Position numbers and translations under genes: made by a program. DNA of 64,000 bases from Pseudomonadaceae bacterium. GTDB taxonomy: Bacteria > Pseudomonadota > Gammaproteobacteria > Pseudomonadales > Pseudomonadaceae. The notes under the pieces are model-generated. The model saw only the letters and a program-made list of their open reading frames with translations. It was not told where the DNA came from and did no database searches. Positions 1 to 8,607 of this stretch are shown here, piece by piece. Each line of letters begins with the position of its first letter. Positions within the stretch are counted from its first letter, which is position 1. The stretch lies in contig CAAFUS010000006.1 of NCBI GenBank assembly GCA_900766265.1, positions 558,001-622,000 of the forward strand. The letters are read 5' to 3'.

Positions 1-2
1 TC

Positions 3-1766
3 TTCGAGGCCAGCGCCAACAAGGGCCTGGCCGGCGAACTGGAGGTCACATCGCCGGAGTACGGCCTTGCCAGGCAGATTGCGGATCGCAAGGACGCCAT
101 TCGGCAGGTCAACCTGGTTCTCTTCTCCGAGCGCACGCTCAGCGAGAAAATCCAGGCCCTTCCCGATACGGAAGTGGCAGGTGTTCCGGTTGCTCACCAC
201 ATCTGGGACATCTCACGACTTCATCGTCAGCGAAGCTCCCGCAGCCACAAGGAGCCACTCGACCTCGACTTCGAGCAGATGTTCGGCAAGGGCATCGCCT
301 GCCTTCCCGCACACCTGGGGACCGATGCCTATCAATCCTATCTCATGGTCATGCCTGCCGAGGTGCTGGCGACCCTGTACGAAAGATTCGGAGCGCGGTT
401 GCTTGAGCAGAACGTCCGTACGTTCCTGCAGGCGCGCGGCAATGTGAACCAGGGAATAAGGGCGACGATCCTGAACGAACCTGGGATGTTCTTTGCCTAC
501 AACAACGGGATTACGGCTACTGCACAGAGTGTCGAGACAGGGATGACGGATTCCGGTCTGGCGATCACGAGGGTTGTCGATCTCCAGATCGTCAATGGTG
601 GCCAGACCACGGCATCGCTGTTCCACACACGGAAGCGGGACAAGGCCGATCTTTCCCAGATATTCGTCCAGTTGAAGCTGTCCGTCATCGACAGCCTGCA
701 GAGCGAAACGGTCGTTCCAAGGATATCGGAGTATGCGAACACCCAGAATCGGGTGAATGCCGCCGACTTCTTCTCGAACCACCCGTTCCATGTGCGGATG
801 GAAGGGTTTTCCCGACGGATCTGGGCACCCGCGCAGAAGGGCGCCCCGCGCGAGACGAGGTGGTTCTATGAGCGCGCGCGCGGCCAGTATGCCGATGCAC
901 AGTCGAAGCTCACACCCGCGGAGCAGCGTCGCTTCAAGGCGGAGCATCCCAAGCCACAGATGTTCACGAAGACGGACCTCGCGAAGTTCGAGAATGTCTG
1001 GGATGACCACCCCAGGTGGGTGAATCTTGGCTCCCAGAAGAACTTTGCGCGCTACGCCGCCCGAATCGGCAGCGAGTGGGAGAAATCATCCGACGCGTTC
1101 AACGAGTTCTATTTCAAGAGGGCTGTCGCACGTGGTCTGATCTTCCGCGCCACGGAGCGCATCGTTTCTGCGCAGCCTTGGTACAACGGCGGGTACCGAG
1201 CAAACATCGTGGCCTACACGCTGGCGGTACTCGGTGACATCACGAAGCGCAGGAAGGAGAGCATCGACTTTCTGGGCATCTGGAATGCACAGAAGGTCGA
1301 TCCGGTGCTCGAAAGTGCCATCGCTGTCGTGTCGGGGGTCGTGAACGACGACATCATCAGACCACCGCAAGGCATTTCCAACATTTCCGAGTGGTGCAAG
1401 AAGGAGGCGTGCTGGACGAGGATACAGGCTCGTACCGACGCCATTGCCAATCTCCTCCCGCCCGAGTTCTACGATCGACTTGTTCCGCAGGATGATCAGG
1501 CAGCGATCGTGAAGACTGCGAAGCAGACGCAGAGGATCGACAACGGCATCGAGGCGCAGCGAAAAGTGCTGGCTGTTCCCGCTGCGGAATGGGCTCGCAT
1601 CCATCAGTCGCTGCTTGAGAAGGATCTGCTCACGCCGAAGGAAGACGGCGTGCTTAGGGTCGCCATGCAGATTCCCTCCAAGCTCCCGACAGAAAAGCAG
1701 AGTGTGGTGTTGCTGGATATTCTCGACAAGGGGCGTCTCGAAGGCGTGGTTGTGAGCGAACCCTGA
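3..1766 (+). CDS. AIPR-family abortive phage infection protein (5' end outside window)
   Basis: The frame is open from the left edge to the stop at 1764-1766, giving 587 visible residues, so the true start lies upstream and the GTG at 174 is internal. The centre carries the hallmark of AIPR proteins (named for abortive infection phage resistance): a FAYNNGITATA block encoded from about 492, then IVNGGQTTASLF about 30 residues later. The rest is soluble, without signal peptide or membrane segment. AIPR proteins occur in abortive-infection and restriction-like defence loci; their biochemical activity is not settled in general. It is co-directional with the AAA ATPase downstream, separated by a short gene relic, which suggests a defence cassette. 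Family call is firm; anti-phage role is inferred. Confidence 0.85.
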   Translation, partial: FEASANKGLAGELEVTSPEYGLARQIADRKDAIRQVNLVLFSERTLSEKIQALPDTEVAGVPVAHHIWDISRLHRQRSSRSHKEPLDLDFEQMFGKGIACLPAHLGTDAYQSYLMVMPAEVLATLYERFGARLLEQNVRTFLQARGNVNQGIRATILNEPGMFFAYNNGITATAQSVETGMTDSGLAITRVVDLQIVNGGQTTASLFHTRKRDKADLSQIFVQLKLSVIDSLQSETVVPRISEYANTQNRVNAADFFSNHPFHVRMEGFSRRIWAPAQKGAPRETRWFYERARGQYADAQSKLTPAEQRRFKAEHPKPQMFTKTDLAKFENVWDDHPRWVNLGSQKNFARYAARIGSEWEKSSDAFNEFYFKRAVARGLIFRATERIVSAQPWYNGGYRANIVAYTLAVLGDITKRRKESIDFLGIWNAQKVDPVLESAIAVVSGVVNDDIIRPPQGISNISEWCKKEACWTRIQARTDAIANLLPPEFYDRLVPQDDQAAIVKTAKQTQRIDNGIEAQRKVLAVPAAEWARIHQSLLEKDLLTPKEDGVLRVAMQIPSKLPTEKQSVVLLDILDKGRLEGVVVSEP

Positions 1767-1863
1767 GCGCCCAAGATTGGCGGTCACAAGTTCTTGAAGC
1801 GCCCCGCCGAGAAGTTCGATTCGGACACCGAGCGGCGCTTTGCCATCATCCTGGAGCGCGACG
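1767..1863 (+). pseudogene. Relic of a DEAD/DEAH helicase (type III restriction-like) C-terminal region
   Basis: Between the AIPR stop and the ATPase start, reading in the AIPR frame, the DNA encodes about 30 residues including KFDSDTERRFAIILERD. From memory this pattern is typical of the C-terminal nuclease region of DEAD/DEAH helicases related to type III restriction subunits. There is no start codon, and the resemblance stops at the ribosome-binding site of the next gene. I read it as the scar of a deleted helicase gene that once sat between AIPR and ATPase. The similarity is short and comes from recall, not a search. Confidence 0.45.
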
Positions 1864-1875
1864 GAGGAACAAGAA

Positions 1876-4503
1876 ATGCAGAAACCCGCCGCACAGCAAA
1901 AGACCGTCCTGGAAACGATTCTGGACTGGTCAAAGGATCGTCCACTCTGGCAGCGTGACGCCCTGCGCCGCATCATCGCAAACGGCCGTCTGACGGACGC
2001 CGATATCGGCGAACTCGTGGACCTTTGCAAACAGGGCAAAGGTGCCCCCGTAGGCGCGCTGAAAGCGGTACCGCTGGAGAAGGCCCACCTTCCGGCCAAC
2101 CCCGGTCAGACCGCCGCGGTATCGCTTCTGTCGATCGCCGACGTGACCGGCGTGAACAACCTTGCCGCCGGTCAGACCCTCGGCTTCGAGCCGAATGGAA
2201 TAACGATCATCTACGGCGACAACGGTGCGGGCAAGTCCGGCTACGCACGCATCCTGAAGCGCGCATGTCGTGCAAGGCATGCCGGAAAAATCGAACCCAA
2301 TGTGTATGCCGATCAGCCCCCGAAGCGCGTCGGCGCGAACATCGCGTACGGGGTCGGCGGTGTGCCGCAGCCGGTCGAGCAGTGGCAGAACGGCGCAAAT
2401 CCGCATGCAACGCTGTCTGCAGTGAGCGTGTTCGATAGCGACTGCGCCTCCGTGCATATCCGCGAGAAGAACGAAGTTGCATTCCGGCCCTTTGGTCTGG
2501 ACGTACCGGATGAGCTTGCTGCAGCCTGTCAGGCGGTGAAGGATGCCCTCGCAGCTGAACAGAAGCAGCTTGAGAAGGCCCGCAATCCGATCTTTGCGGC
2601 GCCGACCTGGAAGGCCACCACGGCCGTGGGGAAGACGCTTGCCGCGCTGAACGCCAATACTGACGCAAAGAAGATCGAAACCCTGGCGGCGCTCTCGGCA
2701 GACGAAAGCGCCCGTCTTGAGCGTCTGCGGGCAGACCTGTCGAAGAATCCGACCAAGGCAGCGGCGGAACAGACCGTCAAAGCCGACAACGTCATGCGGC
2801 TGATTACCGCGGTGAACAGCGTTGTAGCCAGAACCACCGATGAGGAACTGCTGGCAGCCGCTGCCCTCGCCAGGGACGCACGGTCGAAACGGGACGCCGC
2901 ACGTCTTGCCGCGGAGAAGGCCTTCACGGGGGAACCCCTTGCCGGCGTCGGCGGCGAGACATGGCGGGCGCTTTGGGATTCCGCCCGACGCTACTCGACG
3001 GAGATCGCATACCCCGGACAGCCGTTTCCGCCGTCGGCCGAAGACGCGCATTGCATGCTTTGCCAGCAGCCATTGGAAGCTGAGGCACGTGCACGGATGG
3101 CACGCTTCGAGGACTTCATCCAGAAGGATACGGAACAGTTGGCACGCGAGGCAGAGAAGGCAGCTCAGACCGCACGGCAGACCATAGCTGTCGGGGCAAT
3201 CGGCACGCGGGCGGTGAAGGCCAGTCTTGACGAGCTGGGCCTCCAGAATGAAGCGCTGCAGCAGCAGACGCGCCGCTTCATCGCCGCAGCCCGGCTGCGG
3301 CGCCACGTTCTGCTCAAAGCCCTGGGCGGAAACGGCGAGCTACAGCTTCCGCCCGTTCCACCGTCGCCGCTGCCTGATCTCGGCCAGCTTCAGACCACGA
3401 TCCGCAACTACGCCGCCGAGCTGCGCAAGTCCGCTGACGCGGATGAACGCAAGAAGCTCGAAGCCGATTTCGCCGAGCTGAGCGACCGGGCGCTGCTCGC
3501 CGGCATGCTGCCGGTCGTCACTGACGAAATCCAGCGGCTGAAGACAATCCAGTTTCTGACCGAGTGTGCGGGCGACACGGCGACGAACACCATCACCAAG
3601 ATGGGCAACGACATTGCCGACACCGTGATTACGCCTCGGCTGCGCGACAGATTTCAGGAAGAGATTGTCAGGCTTGCGGCCTCCAAGGTTCGCGTCGAAA
3701 TCGTGCGCTCCGGCGGCAAGTACGGCTCACCGCAATATCAGGTACGCCTCTTCGCCAAGCCGGATGCCAAGGTCCACGAAATCCTGAGCGAAGGGGAAAA
3801 GACCTGCGTGGCGCTGGCCGCCTTCATGACCGAGCTTGCCACCGCGATGCACCGCTCTGCTCTGGTCTTCGATGACCCGGTGTCCTCGTTGGACCATCGC
3901 TGGCGTGGGCGGGTGGCCAAGCGTCTCGTGGAAGAAGCGGAGAACCGTCAGGTCATCGTCTTCACGCATGATCTGGTGTTCGTGAACGATCTGAATGACC
4001 ACGCGACGAAGACCGGGCGGGCAGTGCGGCTTACGACGCTCAGTCGTGGCGCCGCGGGAGCCGGTATGGTGGCCGACGGCCTGCCCTGGAAGGCCCAGAG
4101 CGTCGAAGATCGCATCGACAAGTTGGAGAAGGCAGCGCGTGCGGCAAAGCTGCTGCATGACAACAACCAGGAAGACGAGTACGCGGTCGAGGTGGCAAAG
4201 CTCTACAACGCGCTGCGCGCCACATGGGAGCGCGGCCTGGAGGACATCGCTTTCGTCCGCGTTATTCAACGCCACAGGGACTACATCAACGCCAAGGACC
4301 TGAAGAAGGTCAGTGCGCTCACCGAGGCTGACTGCGATGCTTTCGCCGCCGGATTCAAGAAGTGCTGCGACATTGTTGACGCACACGATCCATCCAGCGG
4401 CAGGAATGCCGCGCCGCCACCACCTGCTGATCTCTTTCAGGACATTCAGGCTTTGAAGGACTGGGCCGCGTCTCTGCGAGACAGGCAAAAGAAGATTGCT
4501 TGA
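1876..4503 (+). CDS. SMC/Rad50-like AAA family ATPase with CxxC motif (AAA_13-like)
   Basis: An 875-residue protein. I chose the ATG at 1876 over the upstream in-frame start at 1840 because GGAGG lies at 1863-1867 with good spacing. Walker A GDNGAGKS is at residues 114-121. A long alpha-helical, charged and alanine-rich central part contains CMLC at 393-396, placed like a zinc hook. The ABC-type signature LSEGEKT is at 637-643, Walker B LVFDDP ends in D666/D667, and FTHD (H-loop) is at 696-699. This layout is that of SMC-like ATPases of the AAA_13/RloC/PrrC kind found in defence systems. I see no confident anticodon-nuclease motif after the H-loop. With AIPR it probably forms a two-gene cassette; its effector activity is unknown. 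Confidence 0.8.
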   Translation: MQKPAAQQKTVLETILDWSKDRPLWQRDALRRIIANGRLTDADIGELVDLCKQGKGAPVGALKAVPLEKAHLPANPGQTAAVSLLSIADVTGVNNLAAGQTLGFEPNGITIIYGDNGAGKSGYARILKRACRARHAGKIEPNVYADQPPKRVGANIAYGVGGVPQPVEQWQNGANPHATLSAVSVFDSDCASVHIREKNEVAFRPFGLDVPDELAAACQAVKDALAAEQKQLEKARNPIFAAPTWKATTAVGKTLAALNANTDAKKIETLAALSADESARLERLRADLSKNPTKAAAEQTVKADNVMRLITAVNSVVARTTDEELLAAAALARDARSKRDAARLAAEKAFTGEPLAGVGGETWRALWDSARRYSTEIAYPGQPFPPSAEDAHCMLCQQPLEAEARARMARFEDFIQKDTEQLAREAEKAAQTARQTIAVGAIGTRAVKASLDELGLQNEALQQQTRRFIAAARLRRHVLLKALGGNGELQLPPVPPSPLPDLGQLQTTIRNYAAELRKSADADERKKLEADFAELSDRALLAGMLPVVTDEIQRLKTIQFLTECAGDTATNTITKMGNDIADTVITPRLRDRFQEEIVRLAASKVRVEIVRSGGKYGSPQYQVRLFAKPDAKVHEILSEGEKTCVALAAFMTELATAMHRSALVFDDPVSSLDHRWRGRVAKRLVEEAENRQVIVFTHDLVFVNDLNDHATKTGRAVRLTTLSRGAAGAGMVADGLPWKAQSVEDRIDKLEKAARAAKLLHDNNQEDEYAVEVAKLYNALRATWERGLEDIAFVRVIQRHRDYINAKDLKKVSALTEADCDAFAAGFKKCCDIVDAHDPSSGRNAAPPPPADLFQDIQALKDWAASLRDRQKKIA

Positions 4504-4548
4504 AACGTATTTGCCATGGCTTCGTTCATCTGACCTGGCGCAGGGCAG

Positions 4549-5298
4549 CTACAGATACTTCTTGAACATCGCCGCCGCAATGCACACCGCCACGCCGAGC
4601 AACGCGGCGCTGGGCAGCAGGATCAGCAGCGGGTTCACGCTGACCGGCAGTGCCAGGTAAGTCACCCACGGCAGCACGGCCAGCGGGATCAGGCTGGCCC
4701 TGGCGCGGTGATAGATGAACCCCGACTCGCGTCCCGCGCCGAAGCGGCGGATGTCCCGGCGCACCAGCCCGTCCACGAGTCCGACGAAGGCGGCCATCAG
4801 GAACAGCGGCAGGGTCAGGCAAAGCACCAGCAGCCGCACGAGGAAGACCAGCGTCGTGTAGGCCGCCGCGATCAGGTAGCTCTCCACGTTCACGTAGACC
4901 AAGCCAAGGTAGTAGTGGAAATCCCTGGTCGGGCGATGGCTGCCGGCGCTGGCCTGCGCCGAGGCGTCGCGTATCCAGTCCAGCAGACCGCTTTTCACGA
5001 ACAGCCAGTCGTAGCCCTGCTCGACCAGCCGGTGCGCGGTGCGCCCCGGCTCCTGCACCAGCGCGCTGCGGGTGAAATGCGTGGAGAGCTGATCCAGCTC
5101 GTAGTGCAGCATGCCCTGCGCGTGGCGCCAGCCCTGCTCGGGCCAGAAGAAGTGCATGCCGACGCATTCGATCAGGATGCACAGCAGCAGCGCGCCGCAC
5201 AGCACGCCGAAGAAGCGGAACGGCAGCGTGACCAGGCTGGCGATCAGGCCCTGCTGTCGTTGCTGCTGGCGCTGTGCCGCGACGGCCGGATCGCTCAT
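4549..5298 (-). CDS. TIGR03747-family ICE membrane protein
   Basis: 249 residues with about four hydrophobic segments (near residues 25-45, 140-165, 170-190 and 205-240) and a conserved RDIRRFGAGRESGFIYHRA loop, matching the TIGR03747 family of integrating conjugative element membrane proteins. The family is found only next to the ICE coupling protein. Its start overlaps the TraD stop by 4 nt (ATGA), indicating translational coupling. It is presumably an inner-membrane accessory of the type IV secretion coupling complex; the exact role is unknown. It is the last gene of the - strand conjugation cluster in this window and converges with the defence cassette 45 bp away. Confidence 0.85.
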   Translation of the reverse strand: MSDPAVAAQRQQQRQQGLIASLVTLPFRFFGVLCGALLLCILIECVGMHFFWPEQGWRHAQGMLHYELDQLSTHFTRSALVQEPGRTAHRLVEQGYDWLFVKSGLLDWIRDASAQASAGSHRPTRDFHYYLGLVYVNVESYLIAAAYTTLVFLVRLLVLCLTLPLFLMAAFVGLVDGLVRRDIRRFGAGRESGFIYHRARASLIPLAVLPWVTYLALPVSVNPLLILLPSAALLGVAVCIAAAMFKKYL

Positions 5299-7451
5299 GC
5301 TTCGGCCTCTTCAGCCGCGGCCATCTGCTTGAAGTCGTCCAGCAGGTCGTCGGGCAGCGCCTTGTCCTGCAGGCCGGGGATGCCTTGGTTCTCCCACCAG
5401 TCTCCTGCCTCGACGTAGTGCTGTCGCATGTAGCCGGCCAGCTCCTGCAGATCCTTCGGCATGGCTTCGTCGGGGTCGGGTGCCGGCAGCGGCATGCGGA
5501 CTTTCCAGAGGTTGCCGCCCTCGGTCAGCGCGAAGCACTGCCCCTTGGGCAGCGCCACCACATGCGCCGGCTCGATCAACGGCACGCTGTTGCTGCTGAT
5601 GCGGTCCTGGGTGTTGGACGTGAACGCGGTATTGCCGTGCGGATCGGAGCTGTCGGTGGCGCCGCTCATCAGCGCCGTGGCGTACACCTCGACCTTGGGC
5701 AGTTGTCGCGTCAGCAGCTCGGCGGTGGCGGTCTCGCGCACGCGCAGCATGAACAGGTTGTTGAAGTTGCCGACCACCTGGCCGGCCTTGGCACGATTGC
5801 CGATGCGGGCCTCGATGTCGCTCAAGGTCTGCGTGTAGGCCGTCACCTGCACGCCGGCACCGCCGCCCTTGTTGACCATCGGAATGAACTCGTCGCCCAT
5901 GAGTTCGTTGAATTCGTCGGCGTGGACGTTGATCGGAATCTTGGTGCCCGCCGCGGCGCCGGGTAGCCCGTCGTCGATGCCGAACTTGTAGATGTGGCCG
6001 GCGACCGAGACCAGATCGCTGAACATCGAGTTGCCCACCGCCGCCGCGACTTCGGCGTCGGACAGCGCATCCAGCCCCACGTAGACCACCGCGCGTTTGC
6101 GGATGACCTGCATCCAGTCGAAGATCGGTCGCGGGTCGGACAGGTCGGAATAGTTCGGTGCGAGCAGTTGCGCGATCTTGCCGGTGGTGAGCTTCTCCAG
6201 CAGCGGCAGCAGCGAAGCGACGATCTTGTCGAAGTAGGTCCGGTCGTAGCGCACGGCGCTGCGCAGGCCGTCGAGCACCGGGTCATAGATGCGCACTTGG
6301 GACAGGTACTGTTCGAGGGCCACCACGCGCTTCTCGCGCCCGATCATGTTGCGCGGGATGTTCTTCTCGTTCAGCTTCGCTTCGAGCTGGACGATGACCT
6401 CCCAGGCCTTCGGCTCGTTCTTGGCGAAGTAGTGCTGGGCGTACTCGATGAACAGCGCGTCGATGTTGATGACGTGGCGCTGGATCAGCAGGTAGTCCGG
6501 CCGCTGCCCCAGCTCGACCAGGGCGCGCGCGATGATGTTGACGAAGCGCCAGGCGAATTCGCGGAACGCGGCGCTGTTGCCTTCGCCCGAGAGCTGTCCG
6601 GCGATGCGCGTGGCCACCTCGGAGATCCGCCCGAACCGGCCGACGGCGTTGTAGCGCGCCGAGATGTCCGGCCAGCCCAGATGGAACACGTAGAACTCGC
6701 CTTCGCGCCCGGCGCGCTTGGCCTCGACGTACATGCGCTTCAACAGGTCCGCATCGCCCTTGGGGTCGAAGACGATCACTACCTCGTGCTCGCCGCGGAC
6801 CTTGCGGCGGATGTCCTGGGTGATGAACAACTCGGCCAGCCGCGTCTTGCCCACGCGCGTGGTGCCCAGCACCAGGGTGTGGCCGACACGCTCGCCCAGC
6901 GGCAGGGTGACGTCGACCTCGTGCGGCTCGATGCCATGCAGGCGCGGCAGTCCGCCGACCGGCGGCAGCGGCCGCGCCGGGTTGAGCGGGCTGTCCCAGG
7001 CCAGCGCGCGCGCCAGCGTCGAGACGGGAAACGGCGCGAACTCAAGCCGCTCCTCCAGCCGCCGGGCGGCCCGGTAGGTCGCCGTCGGCTCGACATAGCG
7101 GCGGAACTCCGGCCGGTAGGTCTGCATCAGCCGGTGCGTGTGCCGCTGCTCCCAGCGAAAGCCCCGGCCGACGAACAGCCGTTGCTGACTCACCGGCACG
7201 TCGCGACTTGTCATCACGTAGCGCGGCAGGCGGCGGATGTTGCGGCGATAGCGCAGGATCGCCCAGGCATCGCGCAGGCGAATCGCGCCGAAGGTCAGGA
7301 AGGCCAGCGCCGAGCCCAGGCCGAGCAGCGGGTTCAGCGCGAGCGACCACGGTGCCACCAGGCACAGAATCGCGGCGCCGGTGCAGACCGCCACGGTATA
7401 AAGCTCCACCGCTGGCCGCAGCAAGACCTCGACCGCATGCGGTTGGGCCAT
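5295..7451 (-). CDS. traD: Conjugative coupling protein TraD (ICE/SXT TraD type)
   Basis: 718 residues. The N-terminus has two hydrophobic stretches (about 18-35 and 41-57) that anchor it in the inner membrane. Walker A GTTRVGKT is at 196-203, and a Walker B-like strand INVHADEFNEL lies near residue 510. The family (type IV coupling protein, VirD4/TraG/TraD superfamily) forms a hexameric ATPase that delivers the relaxase-bound DNA strand to the mating-pair channel. Length and domain order are normal, with no frameshift. It follows the TIGR03765 gene by 8 bp and overlaps TIGR03747, so it belongs to the PilL-to-TIGR03747 operon. It shows the element is, or was, self-transmissible. Confidence 0.93.
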   Translation of the reverse strand: MAQPHAVEVLLRPAVELYTVAVCTGAAILCLVAPWSLALNPLLGLGSALAFLTFGAIRLRDAWAILRYRRNIRRLPRYVMTSRDVPVSQQRLFVGRGFRWEQRHTHRLMQTYRPEFRRYVEPTATYRAARRLEERLEFAPFPVSTLARALAWDSPLNPARPLPPVGGLPRLHGIEPHEVDVTLPLGERVGHTLVLGTTRVGKTRLAELFITQDIRRKVRGEHEVVIVFDPKGDADLLKRMYVEAKRAGREGEFYVFHLGWPDISARYNAVGRFGRISEVATRIAGQLSGEGNSAAFREFAWRFVNIIARALVELGQRPDYLLIQRHVINIDALFIEYAQHYFAKNEPKAWEVIVQLEAKLNEKNIPRNMIGREKRVVALEQYLSQVRIYDPVLDGLRSAVRYDRTYFDKIVASLLPLLEKLTTGKIAQLLAPNYSDLSDPRPIFDWMQVIRKRAVVYVGLDALSDAEVAAAVGNSMFSDLVSVAGHIYKFGIDDGLPGAAAGTKIPINVHADEFNELMGDEFIPMVNKGGGAGVQVTAYTQTLSDIEARIGNRAKAGQVVGNFNNLFMLRVRETATAELLTRQLPKVEVYATALMSGATDSSDPHGNTAFTSNTQDRISSNSVPLIEPAHVVALPKGQCFALTEGGNLWKVRMPLPAPDPDEAMPKDLQELAGYMRQHYVEAGDWWENQGIPGLQDKALPDDLLDDFKQMAAAEEAEA

Positions 7452-7459
7452 TTGCGCAC

Positions 7460-7993
7460 CTACTGCTCGACACCGGTGGCCGTGATGAGCACCGGGTAGT
7501 GGCGCAGGCCCAGGCGCTGGGCCAGGTCATCGCCGGAGGCCGGCGACAGGATCAGGCCGGGCGCCAGCCTGCGCAGCGCCGTCAGCGCAGCCATCGACTC
7601 CACGTTGACCACCAGGCCCACGGCCTGCAGCTCTCGCAGCGCCGCCTGCCGCTGCCGCAGCCAGGCGCGCGACCGCTCGTCGTCGCCGATCAGGAACAGC
7701 GCCGTCAGGCCCGGCGCCCGGATGACGCGGCGCTGCACCTCGCCCGGCGACAGTTGCGCCGAGCGCACCGGCAGCATGGCGGCTTCGGCGTCGGCTGCGT
7801 TACCCACGCGAGGGGCCGGCATCGGGGCCGGCGGTGTGGCCTGATCCGGCTGAGGATTCAGCGACCGGTAGTACGGCAGCGCGGAGTCGCCGCCGCGGTC
7901 TTCGACGACGATCAACGGCGCGGAGGCGGTCTGCGCGAAGACGGTGGTCGTGGGCAGCAGCCCGATGGCGGCGATAAGGACGATGTGGTTCAT
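7460..7993 (-). CDS. TIGR03765-family ICE protein (PFL_4695 type), secreted
   Basis: 177 residues starting at the ATG at 7993, which overlaps the stop of the transglycosylase gene by 4 nt; the frame stays open further upstream but that part is shadow. Residues 1-20 form a signal peptide ending near VFAQ. The mature protein has a proline-rich linker, then a domain with ...RAPGLTALFLIGDDERSRAWL and ...LGLRHYPVLITATG, which resembles the TIGR03765 ICE family. It is probably periplasmic and part of the mating apparatus. The function within the complex is not known. Confidence 0.8.
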   Translation of the reverse strand: MNHIVLIAAIGLLPTTTVFAQTASAPLIVVEDRGGDSALPYYRSLNPQPDQATPPAPMPAPRVGNAADAEAAMLPVRSAQLSPGEVQRRVIRAPGLTALFLIGDDERSRAWLRQRQAALRELQAVGLVVNVESMAALTALRRLAPGLILSPASGDDLAQRLGLRHYPVLITATGVEQ

Positions 7994-8607
7994 GGCGTGG
8001 TGGCCTGGAGGGTTGGAACGGGAACGCCGGCGTCGAGCACGCGGGTCAGGTGCCGATGCACACTGCGCCGGTAGCGCGCCGCGGGTGCTCCGCCGGCGGG
8101 CCGGTGATAGCGGCCGATGGCAAGCAGCCAGTCCTCGCCCGGCGTGTGCTGTTCGCGCAGGATTTCCGCAGCGATGGCGAGGTTGCGGTACGGGTCCAGC
8201 AGCTCGCAGGGCTGCGTGTAGCGATGCGTGTGGTAGCCGAGATTGACCTGGCCGAGGCCGGCGTCGATGCGATTGGCCGGCGTGTGGGCGAGCGCACGGT
8301 GCAGCCCCGCGCAGGCCTCGACGCGGGTGGCGTAGCGCTGTGGCGAGCCAGCGACGTTGAGCGTCCACGGCCAGGGGATCAGGCGCCCGCGCAGCATGGC
8401 GCCGCTCTCCTGCAAGGCCACCGCGTACAGCACGGCCGCCGGCACGTCTGCACGATGCGCCGCCAGTTGATAGGCCGGCGGCGGCACTTCCCGCGCCAGG
8501 GCGGCCAGCGCCCAGCCGCCGGTGGTGAGCAGCATGGCGCTGGCGCAGCGGATGGCGATGCGGGACGGCCGACGCTCCCGGCCCGGAGCACCTATTGCCG
8601 CTGCCAT
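7990..8607 (-). CDS. Lytic transglycosylase (SLT domain) of the ICE transfer system
   Basis: 205 residues from the ATG at 8607. An N-terminal hydrophobic segment (about residues 22-38) precedes a transglycosylase fold beginning PPPAYQLAAHRADVPAAVLYAVALQESG; the E of ALQESG is the expected catalytic glutamate. Later motifs DAGLGQVNLGYH and YRNLAIAAEIL are typical of SLT family 1 enzymes. It should cleave peptidoglycan locally so that the type IV secretion channel can cross the wall. It overlaps the preceding gene by 16 nt and the next by 4 nt, so all three are translationally linked. Confidence 0.88.
   Translation of the reverse strand: MAAAIGAPGRERRPSRIAIRCASAMLLTTGGWALAALAREVPPPAYQLAAHRADVPAAVLYAVALQESGAMLRGRLIPWPWTLNVAGSPQRYATRVEACAGLHRALAHTPANRIDAGLGQVNLGYHTHRYTQPCELLDPYRNLAIAAEILREQHTPGEDWLLAIGRYHRPAGGAPAARYRRSVHRHLTRVLDAGVPVPTLQATTP

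Noticed and set aside
1930..3306. Long - strand open frame (458 aa) opposite the AAA ATPase gene
   Set aside because: It is the antisense of a clear ATPase gene with intact Walker motifs; the translated product is cysteine/arginine-rich, with no domain and no ribosome-binding site.
5994..7499. + strand open frame (501 aa) opposite traD
   Set aside because: Shadow of traD in GC-rich DNA; repetitive histidine/glutamine/arginine composition and no recognisable domain.
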